DNA of 64,000 bases from CAZHHH01 sp052400685 (GTDB taxonomy: Bacteria; Bacteroidota; Bacteroidia; Bacteroidales; Marinilabiliaceae). Shown in pieces: positions 23,410 through 31,666 of this stretch. The number at the start of each line of letters is the position of its first letter. Position 1 is the stretch's first letter. The DNA lies in NCBI GenBank assembly GCA_052400685.1, contig JBQTGJ010000010.1; one strand, 5' to 3'. Below the pieces are notes generated by a model, which worked only from the letters and a program-made list of their open reading frames with translations, had not been told where the DNA came from and searched no databases. Made by a program: the position numbers and the translations under genes.

Positions 23410-25314
23410 ATGCAACCCTTAATTCGTCCCATATTTTTTTGCCAGCTAGTTTTATTGGCCGCCTATTGGGGTTCTTCATTTTTGGTCGGTGCCGATTTAT
23501 TTGAGGGATTCATATCAGCCAAACAAAGCGGCGTTGAAGTGGTGGCATTGTTTTCAATCCCTTTGTTGGTGTTCTCACTTCTTTTCAGGAAAAGGGTTTA
23601 TTTTACCATTGTCGATTTACTAGTTGTTTTTTTCTGTGGCTGGTCTCTTATCAACGAAGCCATTATACTTAATTCCCCATTCACCGATTTTTCGTTACAT
23701 TTCTTTACCATATGTTTATGGTTGGTTGTTTATCTGTTTGTTCGCAGCATTTCCGATAAAACGACCTTGCTGTATGGTGTTGTGATTTTGTGGATGATTT
23801 TTTCACTGCTTCATTCAGTTTTAGGATTGATGCAGTTGTATGGTTTTGCGGTCTCTCATCATGGATTGTTCTCCATTACCGGAGCGTTTCATAATCCCGG
23901 GCCTTTTTCTGGTTTTGTGGTGAGTGGATTGCCACTTGCATTAGCCATGATTCTATTTGCAAAATCACAGGCAGCAATACTATCTAAAAAGCTTTTTTAT
24001 CAAACTTTATATTATTTGCTTCAAATCAGTGCATGGATAACGCTTGTGTCAATTCTATTGGTGCTTCCACCTGCTCAATCCAGAGCCGCATGGATTGCAG
24101 GTATAATTGGAGTAACTTTTTTTGTCTTTCGTTTTCCGGGCAAAATCTCGGTGCGAGATAGTTTTGTAAGTCGTTTTAAAAGGATGAAGCGGAGAGTACG
24201 CCTTCTTATTTCGATACTTGTTTTAGCGGTTGTTGTAGCTTCAGCCACCGGAATTTATCTATTTAAGCAAGGCTCAGCCGATGGCCGGTTACTTATTTGG
24301 CGTGTAACAACGGAAATCATAAAGCAAAAAGCTTTCGTTGGGCATGGCACAAACGCCTTCAATGCCCTTTATATGGACGAGCAGGCGAATTGGTTTGCAT
24401 CAGGGAAAGGCAATGAGGCACAAGTCATGGTCGCAGGCTCACCCCGGGCGCCTTTTAACGAGTTACTAAAACTTTGGTTAGAGAAGGGTTTTGTTGGCGT
24501 GTTGATAGCCGGAGTCATCGTTTTTTATATTCTGAGAGGTTCTAAATGTCAAAAAATACCTCCAATTATAAAACAAACATCTTCAGAGCGACTTCCTTCA
24601 CAAGAAGGCTTAATTATTGGATTGCAAGGCGCATTAATAACACTTTTGGTTTTTAGTCTCTTTAGTTATCCATTTGATATCAGTCCTTTCCTGTTGCAAT
24701 TGGTTGTGGCAGTAGCGGTGTTGTCGGGTTATTCAAAACATATAATACAGTTCAATAAAAATATAAAGTGGTTGACAACCCTCCCGTTTAGTCTGTTGTT
24801 GGTGTTTGCAACCATTCATTTCGTTCCTCAGCGAGAAGTTTATTATCAAGCGTTAAAAATGTGGCACGAAGCAGACTATTTATATCATTTTGGAACATAC
24901 AATAGTGCCGTTGAAACCTACGAAGCGATTGTTCCCATCCTTAAAACTGATGGACTGTTTTTGCAAATGTATGGTAAAGCACTCAGCATGGATAAGCAGT
25001 ATGAAAAAAGTAGTGAGGTACTGGTGCAGGCTCAAAAAAAGTGTAGTAGTCAAATTATTCAAAATACGCTTGGTGACAACCACAAGGCATTGGGTAATTT
25101 TGTCAAAGCCGAGTCTGCTTACCTCAAAAGTGCAAATATGAATCCGTCATTGATTTATCCAAAATATTTGTTGGCTAAACTCTACAACGAAAACGGCCAG
25201 CACCAGAAAGCACAACAAACCGCTGAAAAAATCCTTAATAGCAATGTAAAAGTGGAGTCTTCGGCAACAAAAGAAATGATGAGAGAAATGAAAAACATAG
25301 TCAGTGAACAATGA
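23410..25314 (+). CDS. O-antigen-ligase-like (Wzy_C) membrane protein with C-terminal TPR
   Basis: A 634-aa polytopic protein with about ten hydrophobic segments up to residue ~480. The Wzy_C/O-antigen ligase signature is visible as ITGAFHNPGPFSGFVVSG, then PAQSRAAWIAGIIGVTFF, and the periplasmic loop RLLIWRVTTEIIKQKAFVGH with GTNAFNALYMDEQ. Residues ~500-620 form TPR-like helices (TYNSAVETYEAIVPIL and KYLLAKLYNENGQHQKAQQT). Members join glycans to lipid or protein acceptors on the periplasmic face. Here it heads a peptide/propeller module, so a peptide or lipoprotein acceptor is conceivable (inference). A decayed duplicate is at 17090. The C-terminal SEQ and stop derive from the repeat tract. 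Confidence 0.88.
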   Translation: MQPLIRPIFFCQLVLLAAYWGSSFLVGADLFEGFISAKQSGVEVVALFSIPLLVFSLLFRKRVYFTIVDLLVVFFCGWSLINEAIILNSPFTDFSLHFFTICLWLVVYLFVRSISDKTTLLYGVVILWMIFSLLHSVLGLMQLYGFAVSHHGLFSITGAFHNPGPFSGFVVSGLPLALAMILFAKSQAAILSKKLFYQTLYYLLQISAWITLVSILLVLPPAQSRAAWIAGIIGVTFFVFRFPGKISVRDSFVSRFKRMKRRVRLLISILVLAVVVASATGIYLFKQGSADGRLLIWRVTTEIIKQKAFVGHGTNAFNALYMDEQANWFASGKGNEAQVMVAGSPRAPFNELLKLWLEKGFVGVLIAGVIVFYILRGSKCQKIPPIIKQTSSERLPSQEGLIIGLQGALITLLVFSLFSYPFDISPFLLQLVVAVAVLSGYSKHIIQFNKNIKWLTTLPFSLLLVFATIHFVPQREVYYQALKMWHEADYLYHFGTYNSAVETYEAIVPILKTDGLFLQMYGKALSMDKQYEKSSEVLVQAQKKCSSQIIQNTLGDNHKALGNFVKAESAYLKSANMNPSLIYPKYLLAKLYNENGQHQKAQQTAEKILNSNVKVESSATKEMMREMKNIVSEQ

Positions 25315-25378
25315 ACAGTAAACAGTACACTGCTGACTGGTAATCGCTAACTCTTAACTGCTGACTGGTAACTGAACA
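25300..25378. repeat. Degenerate AACTG/AACAATGA-type repeat tract
   Basis: Nearly identical to 17876-17952 and part of the same duplication. It supplies the last codons of the ligase-like gene. Confidence 0.7.
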
Positions 25379-25391
25379 TTTTTGGGAAAAA

Positions 25392-25433
25392 GAAGAGGAA
25401 GCCACTGTGCTCTCCGGCCCACGCTTCCTCTTC
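25392..25433. other. Perfect 11-bp inverted repeat in the leader of the third peptide unit
   Basis: GAAGAGGAAGC and GCTTCCTCTTC enclose 20 bases, identical to 17967-18008. Confidence 0.55.
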
Positions 25434-25452
25434 GGACTCCCCTAACTAAAAT

Positions 25453-25550
25453 AGAAAGGAGGTAATGTGACAAAGATAAATATTTAAAAAAGAAATCGCA
25501 GCTGATTTAGCTCAGGTGCGAAGGGCGTTTCTGCAAGGCAGAGGCATCTT
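25453..25550 (+). promoter_or_regulatory. Structured leader of peptide unit 3
   Basis: AGAAAGGAGGT (25453-25463), stem TCGCA (25496) with TGCGA (25517), and CTGC-AAG-GCAG (25531-25541) occur in the same order and spacing as at 18028. It ends about 68 bases before the peptide ATG. Confidence 0.6.
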
Positions 25551-25617
25551 AAATCATTTTGTAATTCAATAGCTATAAAGCTAATAGCTAAATTTTAATT
25601 ATTAATTTTTTGTTACG

Positions 25618-25992
25618 ATGAAAAAGAAAATAATTTTTGCAGTAGCAACAGGTTTGTTTGCACTTGCAACAATTTTTAATATGAATGTATTACAATCAAA
25701 TAATGCTGGCGATTTGTCGCTGGAAGCTATTGCGGTGATGGCACAGGCGCAGGATGAGCTTTCTGGTGTTGTTCCGTCTTATGAAGCTGAGCAACAAAGG
25801 CTAAAAGATTTAATGTCAAATGAATGGTATACGGACTTTTATATGCCCGCTTGGCTGGCAGAATGCACTTTGTCTATTTGTGATGATCTCGATATCACAG
25901 GTGATCCTGTATATGTAGACGAGCAATATCCTAATGGAGAATGGCACACTGTTCTGGAAAACGAATGTGATGGCCAACCAAGTTTCTGTTAA
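25618..25992 (+). CDS. NVEALA-like secreted peptide precursor 3
   Basis: The leader MKKKIIFAVATGLFALATIF through NNAGDLSLEAIAVMAQA is nearly identical to peptide 1. The part after MAQA is 80 residues, much longer than in the sisters, and unrelated to them. It begins QDELSGVVPSYEAEQQRLKD and contains AECTLSICDD and a C-terminal ECDGQPSFC, four Cys in all. No known domain is seen in it. Identical leader with replaced C-terminal part suggests cassette-like exchange or strong diversification. A hairpin and propeller gene 4 follow. Secretion by the general pathway is expected from the leader. Confidence 0.82.
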   Translation: MKKKIIFAVATGLFALATIFNMNVLQSNNAGDLSLEAIAVMAQAQDELSGVVPSYEAEQQRLKDLMSNEWYTDFYMPAWLAECTLSICDDLDITGDPVYVDEQYPNGEWHTVLENECDGQPSFC

Positions 25993-26047
25993 ATTATTTT
26001 TGATATTGAGGGTTATTAGATATTAAAGATAGAAATACGAATAAAAA

Positions 26048-26076
26048 GAGGCTGTCTATAGCTTTTAGGCAGCCTC
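26048..26076 (+). terminator. Intercistronic hairpin between peptide 3 and its propeller gene
   Basis: GAGGCTGTCTA pairs with TAGGCAGCCTC (11 pairs, one G-T) over a seven-base loop. It lies 55 bases after the peptide stop and 22 before the propeller ATG, with no long T-run. Confidence 0.65.
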
Positions 26077-26098
26077 CTGTAAATATAATCTTATTACC

Positions 26099-27259
26099 AT
26101 GAAGTATTATTTTTATGTTTTATTGATTTGGCTTGTGGTTTTTTCTGTTTCATGTTTCCGTTCAGATAAAACTGGTGAGTACAAATCATTTATGAATTCT
26201 TCTTTTAACGAAGTTGAAGAAGTCTGTTTTGATAGCATTTTGGAGCCGATAAGAATTGATGTGTCAGGGAAAAGTCTTGACAAAGACATTCCAATCGACA
26301 TTACTTATATTCAACTTGAAACTCCTTTGAATTCATTAATTGCTCAAATTGATCGAATTTTATTCGATGAGGGAAAAATTTTTATTTTAGATAAAAAAAT
26401 GTCTTGTGTTCATATTTTTAAAAATGATGGAACATTTTTGCATTGTATAAATAGTATTGGAAGTGGCCCAGGAGAGTACAATAAGCTTATGGATATGTCT
26501 TTAGATGTGGAGAATAAGAGGATTGTTTTATGGGATGCAACCAAAAAGAGTTTTTTTGATTTTGATTATGATGGTGCTTTCATAAGTTCCAGAAGACTTC
26601 AGTTGTGGTCCAGAGAATTTATCGTTTCAAAAACAGGAGATTATTACCTCTTTACAAATAATGGTAATGGGACAGGTTTTCGTGTTCTAATAGCTGATAG
26701 TATTGGTTTTAAAAAAGCAATTCCTTATAATCAGTATTATAAATTGAATTATTATGAGCGTTCTCCTGTCTTGAAATATTATAATGATCATATTTTATGT
26801 TCATTTCCATTTTGTAATACTATTTTTTCAATTAATAATTATAAGCTAGCCTCTAAATATGAATTAGTGCCGAAGGATAAATTTTTTTTATACAATCCTG
26901 AAATGCATCCAGATTATAAGACCTTTGCGACTGCACGGATGGCATCGTCGAATCAATATGTTTTTTTAGGCGGAGCTTCTGAATCAGACGATTTCTTGAT
27001 AATGCCGATTAATACTAATAGAAAATATGGCTTTATTGTTTATTGTAAGAATACCAAAGAAACTTTATTAGGGGGCATCAAAATCCCCGATACAGATTTC
27101 CATCTTTCATCACCTTTAAGTGTTTTTAATAATAAATTTGTAACCTTCATTTATCCATTTCAAATTTTAAAATTTAATCAGCTGTTACTGAAATACCCCA
27201 TTTTTTCAGGTGTTAAGGAAAATGATAATCCATGGTTGGTATTTTATTCCTTAAAATAA
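26099..27259 (+). CDS. Six-bladed beta-propeller-type lipoprotein 4
   Basis: This 386-aa protein has signal MKYYFYVLLIWLVVFSVSC with lipobox SVSC. The entry motif DIPIDITYIQLETPLNSLIA and the following IDRILFDEGKIFILDKKMSC match the family well. The signature loop is NSIGSGPGEYNKLMDMSLDV, and the end is ENDNPWLVFYSLK, echoing the 'NP.L..Y' ending of propellers 2 and 3. It is paired with peptide 3 through a hairpin. It shares architecture but only modest identity with the other three, so paralogues have diverged together with their peptides. Confidence 0.85.
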   Translation: MKYYFYVLLIWLVVFSVSCFRSDKTGEYKSFMNSSFNEVEEVCFDSILEPIRIDVSGKSLDKDIPIDITYIQLETPLNSLIAQIDRILFDEGKIFILDKKMSCVHIFKNDGTFLHCINSIGSGPGEYNKLMDMSLDVENKRIVLWDATKKSFFDFDYDGAFISSRRLQLWSREFIVSKTGDYYLFTNNGNGTGFRVLIADSIGFKKAIPYNQYYKLNYYERSPVLKYYNDHILCSFPFCNTIFSINNYKLASKYELVPKDKFFLYNPEMHPDYKTFATARMASSNQYVFLGGASESDDFLIMPINTNRKYGFIVYCKNTKETLLGGIKIPDTDFHLSSPLSVFNNKFVTFIYPFQILKFNQLLLKYPIFSGVKENDNPWLVFYSLK

Positions 27260-27263
27260 ATAT

Positions 27264-27395
27264 ATTATAAAACCACTTATTTTTATATCCTTAATTATTT
27301 GTATAGTAGTTTCTTGGTGTGAAATGTTTTACGGAAAAGCGATCTGTTGGACAAAGTATAGTTACAATATGTGTCCAGAGTGCGTGGAAGTTTGA
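27264..27395 (+). other. Possible small Cys-rich ORF without ATG start
   Basis: Reading from ATT at 27264 gives IIKPLIFISLIICIVVSWCE, then FYGKAICWTKYSYNM and CPECVEV, about 43 codons to TGA. It looks like a lipoprotein-type signal plus a short CxxC-containing tail. There is no ATG, GTG or TTG in a suitable place, so it may be the remnant of a small exported gene or chance. The rest of 27260-27616 shows nothing. Confidence 0.25.
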
Positions 27396-27616
27396 TTTCA
27401 AATAATTTTAAAAATTATGTTTCAGGCTCATTAAGATTTGTGTATATGGACAGGCGAATTTAAAGTTTTCATTTTTCCAAAAAAATATCTATTTCTAACC
27501 GTTTTGTCACGTCATTATTTCCATGAATAGTGTGAACCAAGACTACAAAGAGTAGGCGATTTTTAAGAAAATGATACCACTGTTTTACCCTTTTATCAAT
27601 TAAAATTAATTTGAAA

Positions 27617-28438
27617 ATGCGTATTTTACTTATGTTATTTAGTTTATTTCTAGTCGCTTTGTTATTTAGATGCAAAGAAGATAATGCAAGTAATGACAAA
27701 AATAGCGGGTTAATAGGAATGGATATTTCCAAAACTAATATTCAGGAGTATGGTTCATGTGATTCAATTGGAATAACAGCTTTATCACAAGATGATTCAT
27801 TGTTTTTTTTGTTTAGAATTCCTCCCAACGCTTGCTCTAGTTGTTATAATAGAGAAATTTCTACCATTAAAGATTTTTTTACAGATGATGATTTTCCGAT
27901 CATTGTCTCCTCATTCGACAATTGTCGCGATTTTTTGGCTTTTGGAAGCAATTATGATTTAAACCCTAAGGAGTTTTATAATTCAACGTCATTGATTAAA
28001 ACGTTGGATAAGCAATCTATCCCATATTATCTTTTTCTTGATTCATCTTTTATAGTTAAGGATGTTTTCATAACAAGGAAAAATGATCATTTAAGTACAA
28101 TTCAATTCTTATCCAATCATTCATCGCCAGGGGTTACACAAGTTAAGTTTGATACTCAAAATGTTAAATTGAAATTATTAAAAAAAGGAGTTCCTGAATC
28201 TGCAACTTTTTTATTGACAAACATAGGAAACAAACCTTTAATAATATATCATATAGAGTCATCTTGTGGATGTACAAAAACCGATTGGCCAAAAAAACCA
28301 ATAAAACCGAATGAGCAGGGTGAAATTTTGGTTACTTATGATGCTAAAAATGTAGGTCGTTTCAGAAAGACTCTGACACTTTTTTGCAACACTCCCAAAG
28401 GTGTAGAAATTCTCTCCATAGAAGGGAATGTCGAATAG
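27617..28438 (+). CDS. DUF1573-type lipoprotein with N-terminal thioredoxin-like part
   Basis: The ATG at 27617 (MRILLMLFSLFLVALLFRC) is preferred to the TTG at 27611; Cys19 is the lipobox Cys. Residues ~50-160 resemble a degenerate thioredoxin-like fold with PPNACSSCYNREIS at the active-site position. Residues ~175-273 are a DUF1573 domain: LTNIGNKPLIIYHIESSCGC and then GEILVTYDAKNVGRFRKTL. DUF1573 is an ASH/Ig-like fold common in Bacteroidota periplasmic proteins. A TRX-like part followed by DUF1573 recurs near propeller/NVEALA loci. It probably acts in the periplasm; substrate unknown. Confidence 0.8.
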   Translation: MRILLMLFSLFLVALLFRCKEDNASNDKNSGLIGMDISKTNIQEYGSCDSIGITALSQDDSLFFLFRIPPNACSSCYNREISTIKDFFTDDDFPIIVSSFDNCRDFLAFGSNYDLNPKEFYNSTSLIKTLDKQSIPYYLFLDSSFIVKDVFITRKNDHLSTIQFLSNHSSPGVTQVKFDTQNVKLKLLKKGVPESATFLLTNIGNKPLIIYHIESSCGCTKTDWPKKPIKPNEQGEILVTYDAKNVGRFRKTLTLFCNTPKGVEILSIEGNVE

Positions 28439-28444
28439 ATATAT

Positions 28445-28528
28445 CACAAAATTAAAATGGTCGGAGCACCTTGGGTAAATGAGGATATGACTAAGCTGTT
28501 TTACGAAACGATTAATAGGTCAAAATAA
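28445..28528 (+). pseudogene. 3' remnant of a second thioredoxin-like gene
   Basis: The frame reads HKIKMVGAPWVNEDMTKLFY and ends ETINRSK at a TAA overlapping the next ATG (TAATG). It closely matches the C-terminus of the gene at 22802 (KIIMVGAPWINEDMMALFNK). It begins six bases after the DUF1573 stop. So a thioredoxin-like gene once stood directly upstream of the transglutaminase gene and was replaced or deleted, leaving 28 codons. Confidence 0.75.
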
Positions 28529-30513
28529 TGAATAAACGCATCTTTATGTGGCTGTTTTTGTCGTTGCTTATATTTATGGGCTTGTGCTTTGTGGTTTTTA
28601 GAGCATCGTTCAAAAATAAAGGAGGTTGGACCGGTTGGGATAAACAATCCAAAGAGGAGTTAATTGAATTATTTCAGGCAGATTTTGAGAACAGAAAAAC
28701 GATAGCAGGAACAAATCCTGAGAAATTGTTAAATTATGTTTCTGAGTTGACGCGAATAAAAAGAAATATGCCCAATATTACTAGTCTGAAGTTGCAGTCT
28801 CAGACTGATTCTGTTGCACTGGCTTTAGGGATTTTAATGCACGATCAATTTAAGATCTATGAAGATCTGGGTTTAATAGATACAAGTTTTATCGAGCGGA
28901 ATGCGCAATTAGCACTGGATGCTTTATTTGCGGCTTCGTGGCGTGATTCAGTTTCGATGGGTGTTTTTCGTGAATACATTTTACCATACAAATTGGACTT
29001 TGAAATTCCAGACAATTGGAGAGATACGCTTTATAGATATCATGTGGCGCTATTAAAGGAGCAACCAGTTATGGCGGATATAGATTCTCTATATGCTCAT
29101 CATATGGTTCTCTCGTATTACGGTCTTAAGTCGGGGAATGGTTTAAATTCCAAATATCCTTCAGAACCCAATTTTTCGTGGTTGGCGTTTTCAGCAGAGG
29201 GAGATTGTGTGAGCCGGTGTCGTAATGTAATGTATTATTTACGGGCAGCTGGAGCCCCTGCTTCTTTTGATTATATCCCGGCTTGGGGTAACAGACCTGC
29301 TGCCCGACACGCTTATGTTGGTTTGGCACATAGAAAACGGCAACTTGCAAAGTTGTTGGAAAATAATAATGATCCTGGGAATCTGGTTAATGATTTGAAT
29401 GCTGCTATGTTTACTGGTTATATGCATGTTTTTGAAGAAGATGATTTGCCTCCGGGATGGTATGTTCAGTATGAAAAAACTATTCCCAAAATTTATAGAG
29501 AAACTTGGACAGCTCAAAAGGAAATGTTGAAACTATTAAAGAGCGTTCCGGACGATCAGCTGGATCTGGATTTAATCACATTAAATATGTTGGATGTTAC
29601 CGCTCAGTATCTTAAAACAGTAGATGTTGAGATCAAAAAGCCTCTTTTTAGCCCATGGGAGATTGTTTATTTGGCTACTTTTGATTTGGGGCAGTGGAAG
29701 CCGGTTGCTTTTTCAGTGTTTAATCGGTGGAACTGTGGTGATATTCAGAATGTGGCAACCAATGTGCTTTATATGCCTATGGTAAAAACAGCTCATAGAC
29801 TTCAACCTTTTGATACCCCATTTATTTTGCAAGCTGATGGCAGAAAACAGGTGCTTATACCTGATTATGCCAATAGGATAGATTTACATTTGGTCAGAAA
29901 GTATCCCTTATTTATTAGTACTGCTATGCATCCTTTGGATTTTAAAAATTGTGTGGTAGAAGGAGCTAATAAAGCGGATTTTAGTGATGCGCAAGTTTTA
30001 CATGTTATTAAAAAATATCCTTTTGGAATGTATCGGATTGCACTTGAAGGGGACCACACGTTTCGTTTTATTCGTTTGCGTTCGTCCAATAATCAGCCGT
30101 TTAGAATTGCCCAAATGGAGTGTTATTCTGGATCGCATGAGAAATTGAGAAAGTTGAATAATACTTTATATACACAGGGCTTGCTTAGTGGTAATGATGT
30201 GAAGGCTTTTGATGGTGATTTGGGATCTTACATGGTGCGGTCCGTGGCTGTAATGGATTTTGGAGCTAGTGAAAATGTTACTGAAATTAGAATTTGTCCG
30301 CTCAGCGATACAAATTTTATAATTCCCGGTAATGAGTATGAGTTATTTTATTGGGAGGGGGAATGGATTTCAGCAGGTCGGCAAGTGGCAGAAGATTATT
30401 TTTTGGATTATATGAATCTTCCTTCTAATACATTGTTTTGGTTACGATGTCTTACCGAAGGTCGCGAAGAACGTATTTTCACCTATGAAAATGGGACTCA
30501 AATTTGGTGGTAG
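28528..30513 (+). CDS. Transglutaminase-like domain lipoprotein-associated or membrane-anchored protein
   Basis: A 661-aa protein with an N-terminal membrane anchor (MNKRIFMWLFLSLLIFMGLC). The central transglutaminase-like domain has Cys227 in EGDCVSRCRNVMYYLRAAG, then FDYIPAWGNR and His261 in ARHAYVG, so the Cys-His pair of the fold is present; a third residue was not assigned. The C-terminal ~200 residues look like tandem beta-sandwich domains (RFIRLRSSNNQPFRIAQME is discoidin-like). Bacterial members may be proteases or amide-bond-forming enzymes in the periplasm. It overlaps the thioredoxin remnant and sits 25 bases before the RND adaptor, so it is likely co-expressed with the efflux genes. 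Confidence 0.78.
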   Translation: MNKRIFMWLFLSLLIFMGLCFVVFRASFKNKGGWTGWDKQSKEELIELFQADFENRKTIAGTNPEKLLNYVSELTRIKRNMPNITSLKLQSQTDSVALALGILMHDQFKIYEDLGLIDTSFIERNAQLALDALFAASWRDSVSMGVFREYILPYKLDFEIPDNWRDTLYRYHVALLKEQPVMADIDSLYAHHMVLSYYGLKSGNGLNSKYPSEPNFSWLAFSAEGDCVSRCRNVMYYLRAAGAPASFDYIPAWGNRPAARHAYVGLAHRKRQLAKLLENNNDPGNLVNDLNAAMFTGYMHVFEEDDLPPGWYVQYEKTIPKIYRETWTAQKEMLKLLKSVPDDQLDLDLITLNMLDVTAQYLKTVDVEIKKPLFSPWEIVYLATFDLGQWKPVAFSVFNRWNCGDIQNVATNVLYMPMVKTAHRLQPFDTPFILQADGRKQVLIPDYANRIDLHLVRKYPLFISTAMHPLDFKNCVVEGANKADFSDAQVLHVIKKYPFGMYRIALEGDHTFRFIRLRSSNNQPFRIAQMECYSGSHEKLRKLNNTLYTQGLLSGNDVKAFDGDLGSYMVRSVAVMDFGASENVTEIRICPLSDTNFIIPGNEYELFYWEGEWISAGRQVAEDYFLDYMNLPSNTLFWLRCLTEGREERIFTYENGTQIWW

Positions 30514-30538
30514 TCAGCAGGATTATAAAAATAGATGA

Positions 30539-31621
30539 ATGAAAAATTTATTTCTTTTTTGGGTTGTATTGGCTTTTTACGCCTGTACCACCCCTAATAC
30601 CGGGGATGCCTCTGGTGCAGAGGCTGCCGAAGAGGCGGCTCGTTTATCTTATGTCGAGCCTACTATTACTAAAGTAGGAGTGATGCCTGTAAAACGTGCG
30701 GCTTTTGAGCTGGAGATAGTGAGCAACGGTCGCCTGGAAGCTCAGCGTAAGGCGGTGGTGCCTTTTTTGGTACAGGAGCATATCAACGCAGTAATGGTTA
30801 AAGAAGGAGAAAAGGTGACTGCCGGACAAACGTTAGGTAGTGTAGAGTCCTTTACCTATCAAAAACGGTTGGATGAGGCAAACAATAGCTACCAACAGAC
30901 GCTTATCGATTTGGAAGACCGCTTGCTTGGGTATGGGTATGATCTTTCGGATACAGCGAAAATCCCGGATAATATTATGAAAATGGCTCACATTCGTAGT
31001 GGATACAATGGGGCAGTTATTTCATTAGAAGAAGCCAAACGAAATTTAGCACAAACGACCATTAGAGCACCTATCAGTGGAGTGGTAACTAATTTAGAAG
31101 CTCGTGTAAACAATCCTTCAAATGCCTATAAAAATTTTTGCGAAATATTGGATGTGAATACCATGCACCTGGTTTTTTATCTGTTGGAGACGGAACTTTC
31201 GGGTGCAAAAGTAGGACAGACGGTGGAGCTTTCTCCTTTTGCCATAAAAGATGAAACCTTTAAAGGGACTGTATGCAGTATCAATCCAACGGTGAACGAT
31301 AAAGGGATGGTTCGGATAACTGCCACTGTGCCTAACTCTTCTCACTTGCTTATGGACGGCATGAATGCACGAGTGTTGCTTAAAAGAAGTCTGCCCAATT
31401 GTCTCATTATACCAAAAGAAGCCGTGTTGTACCGTCAAAACCGTCAAGTGGTATTTGTTTATAAAGATGGCAAAGCCATATGGACTTATGTAGAAACCAG
31501 TCATGAAAATTCCACCCACGTAGCAGTTTCTGATGGTCTTGAAGAAGGAATGGAGGTTATTGTGGAGAATAATTTGAATTTGGCACACGAGTCTGAAGTT
31601 ACAGTGAACAGAGAACAATGA
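30539..31621 (+). CDS. RND efflux periplasmic adaptor (HlyD/MFP family) lipoprotein
   Basis: A 360-aa adaptor with lipobox MKNLFLFWVVLAFYAC. A biotinyl-lipoyl-like hairpin is split around a helical region: VPFLVQEHINAVMVKEGEKV, then TTIRAPISGVVTNLEARV. The beta-barrel (LYLLETELSGAKVGQ-like region, here VFYLLETELSGAKVGQ) and a membrane-proximal domain follow (IPKEAVLYRQNRQVVFVYKD). It should bridge the inner-membrane pump to the TolC-like channel encoded downstream. The final residues VNREQ and the stop are encoded by the start of a repeat tract. A broken four-helix-bundle gene separates it from the first pump gene. Confidence 0.92.
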   Translation: MKNLFLFWVVLAFYACTTPNTGDASGAEAAEEAARLSYVEPTITKVGVMPVKRAAFELEIVSNGRLEAQRKAVVPFLVQEHINAVMVKEGEKVTAGQTLGSVESFTYQKRLDEANNSYQQTLIDLEDRLLGYGYDLSDTAKIPDNIMKMAHIRSGYNGAVISLEEAKRNLAQTTIRAPISGVVTNLEARVNNPSNAYKNFCEILDVNTMHLVFYLLETELSGAKVGQTVELSPFAIKDETFKGTVCSINPTVNDKGMVRITATVPNSSHLLMDGMNARVLLKRSLPNCLIIPKEAVLYRQNRQVVFVYKDGKAIWTYVETSHENSTHVAVSDGLEEGMEVIVENNLNLAHESEVTVNREQ

Positions 31622-31655
31622 TTAATAAACAGTGAACTGCTAACTGCTAACTGAA
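31606..31655. repeat. Degenerate AACTG/AACAATGA-type repeat tract
   Basis: ACAGTGAACAGAGAACAATG and AACAGTGAACTGCTAACTGC form the left flank of the four-helix-bundle insertion. The tract begins within the adaptor gene's last codons. Confidence 0.65.
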
Positions 31656-31666
31656 AATCCGTTTTT

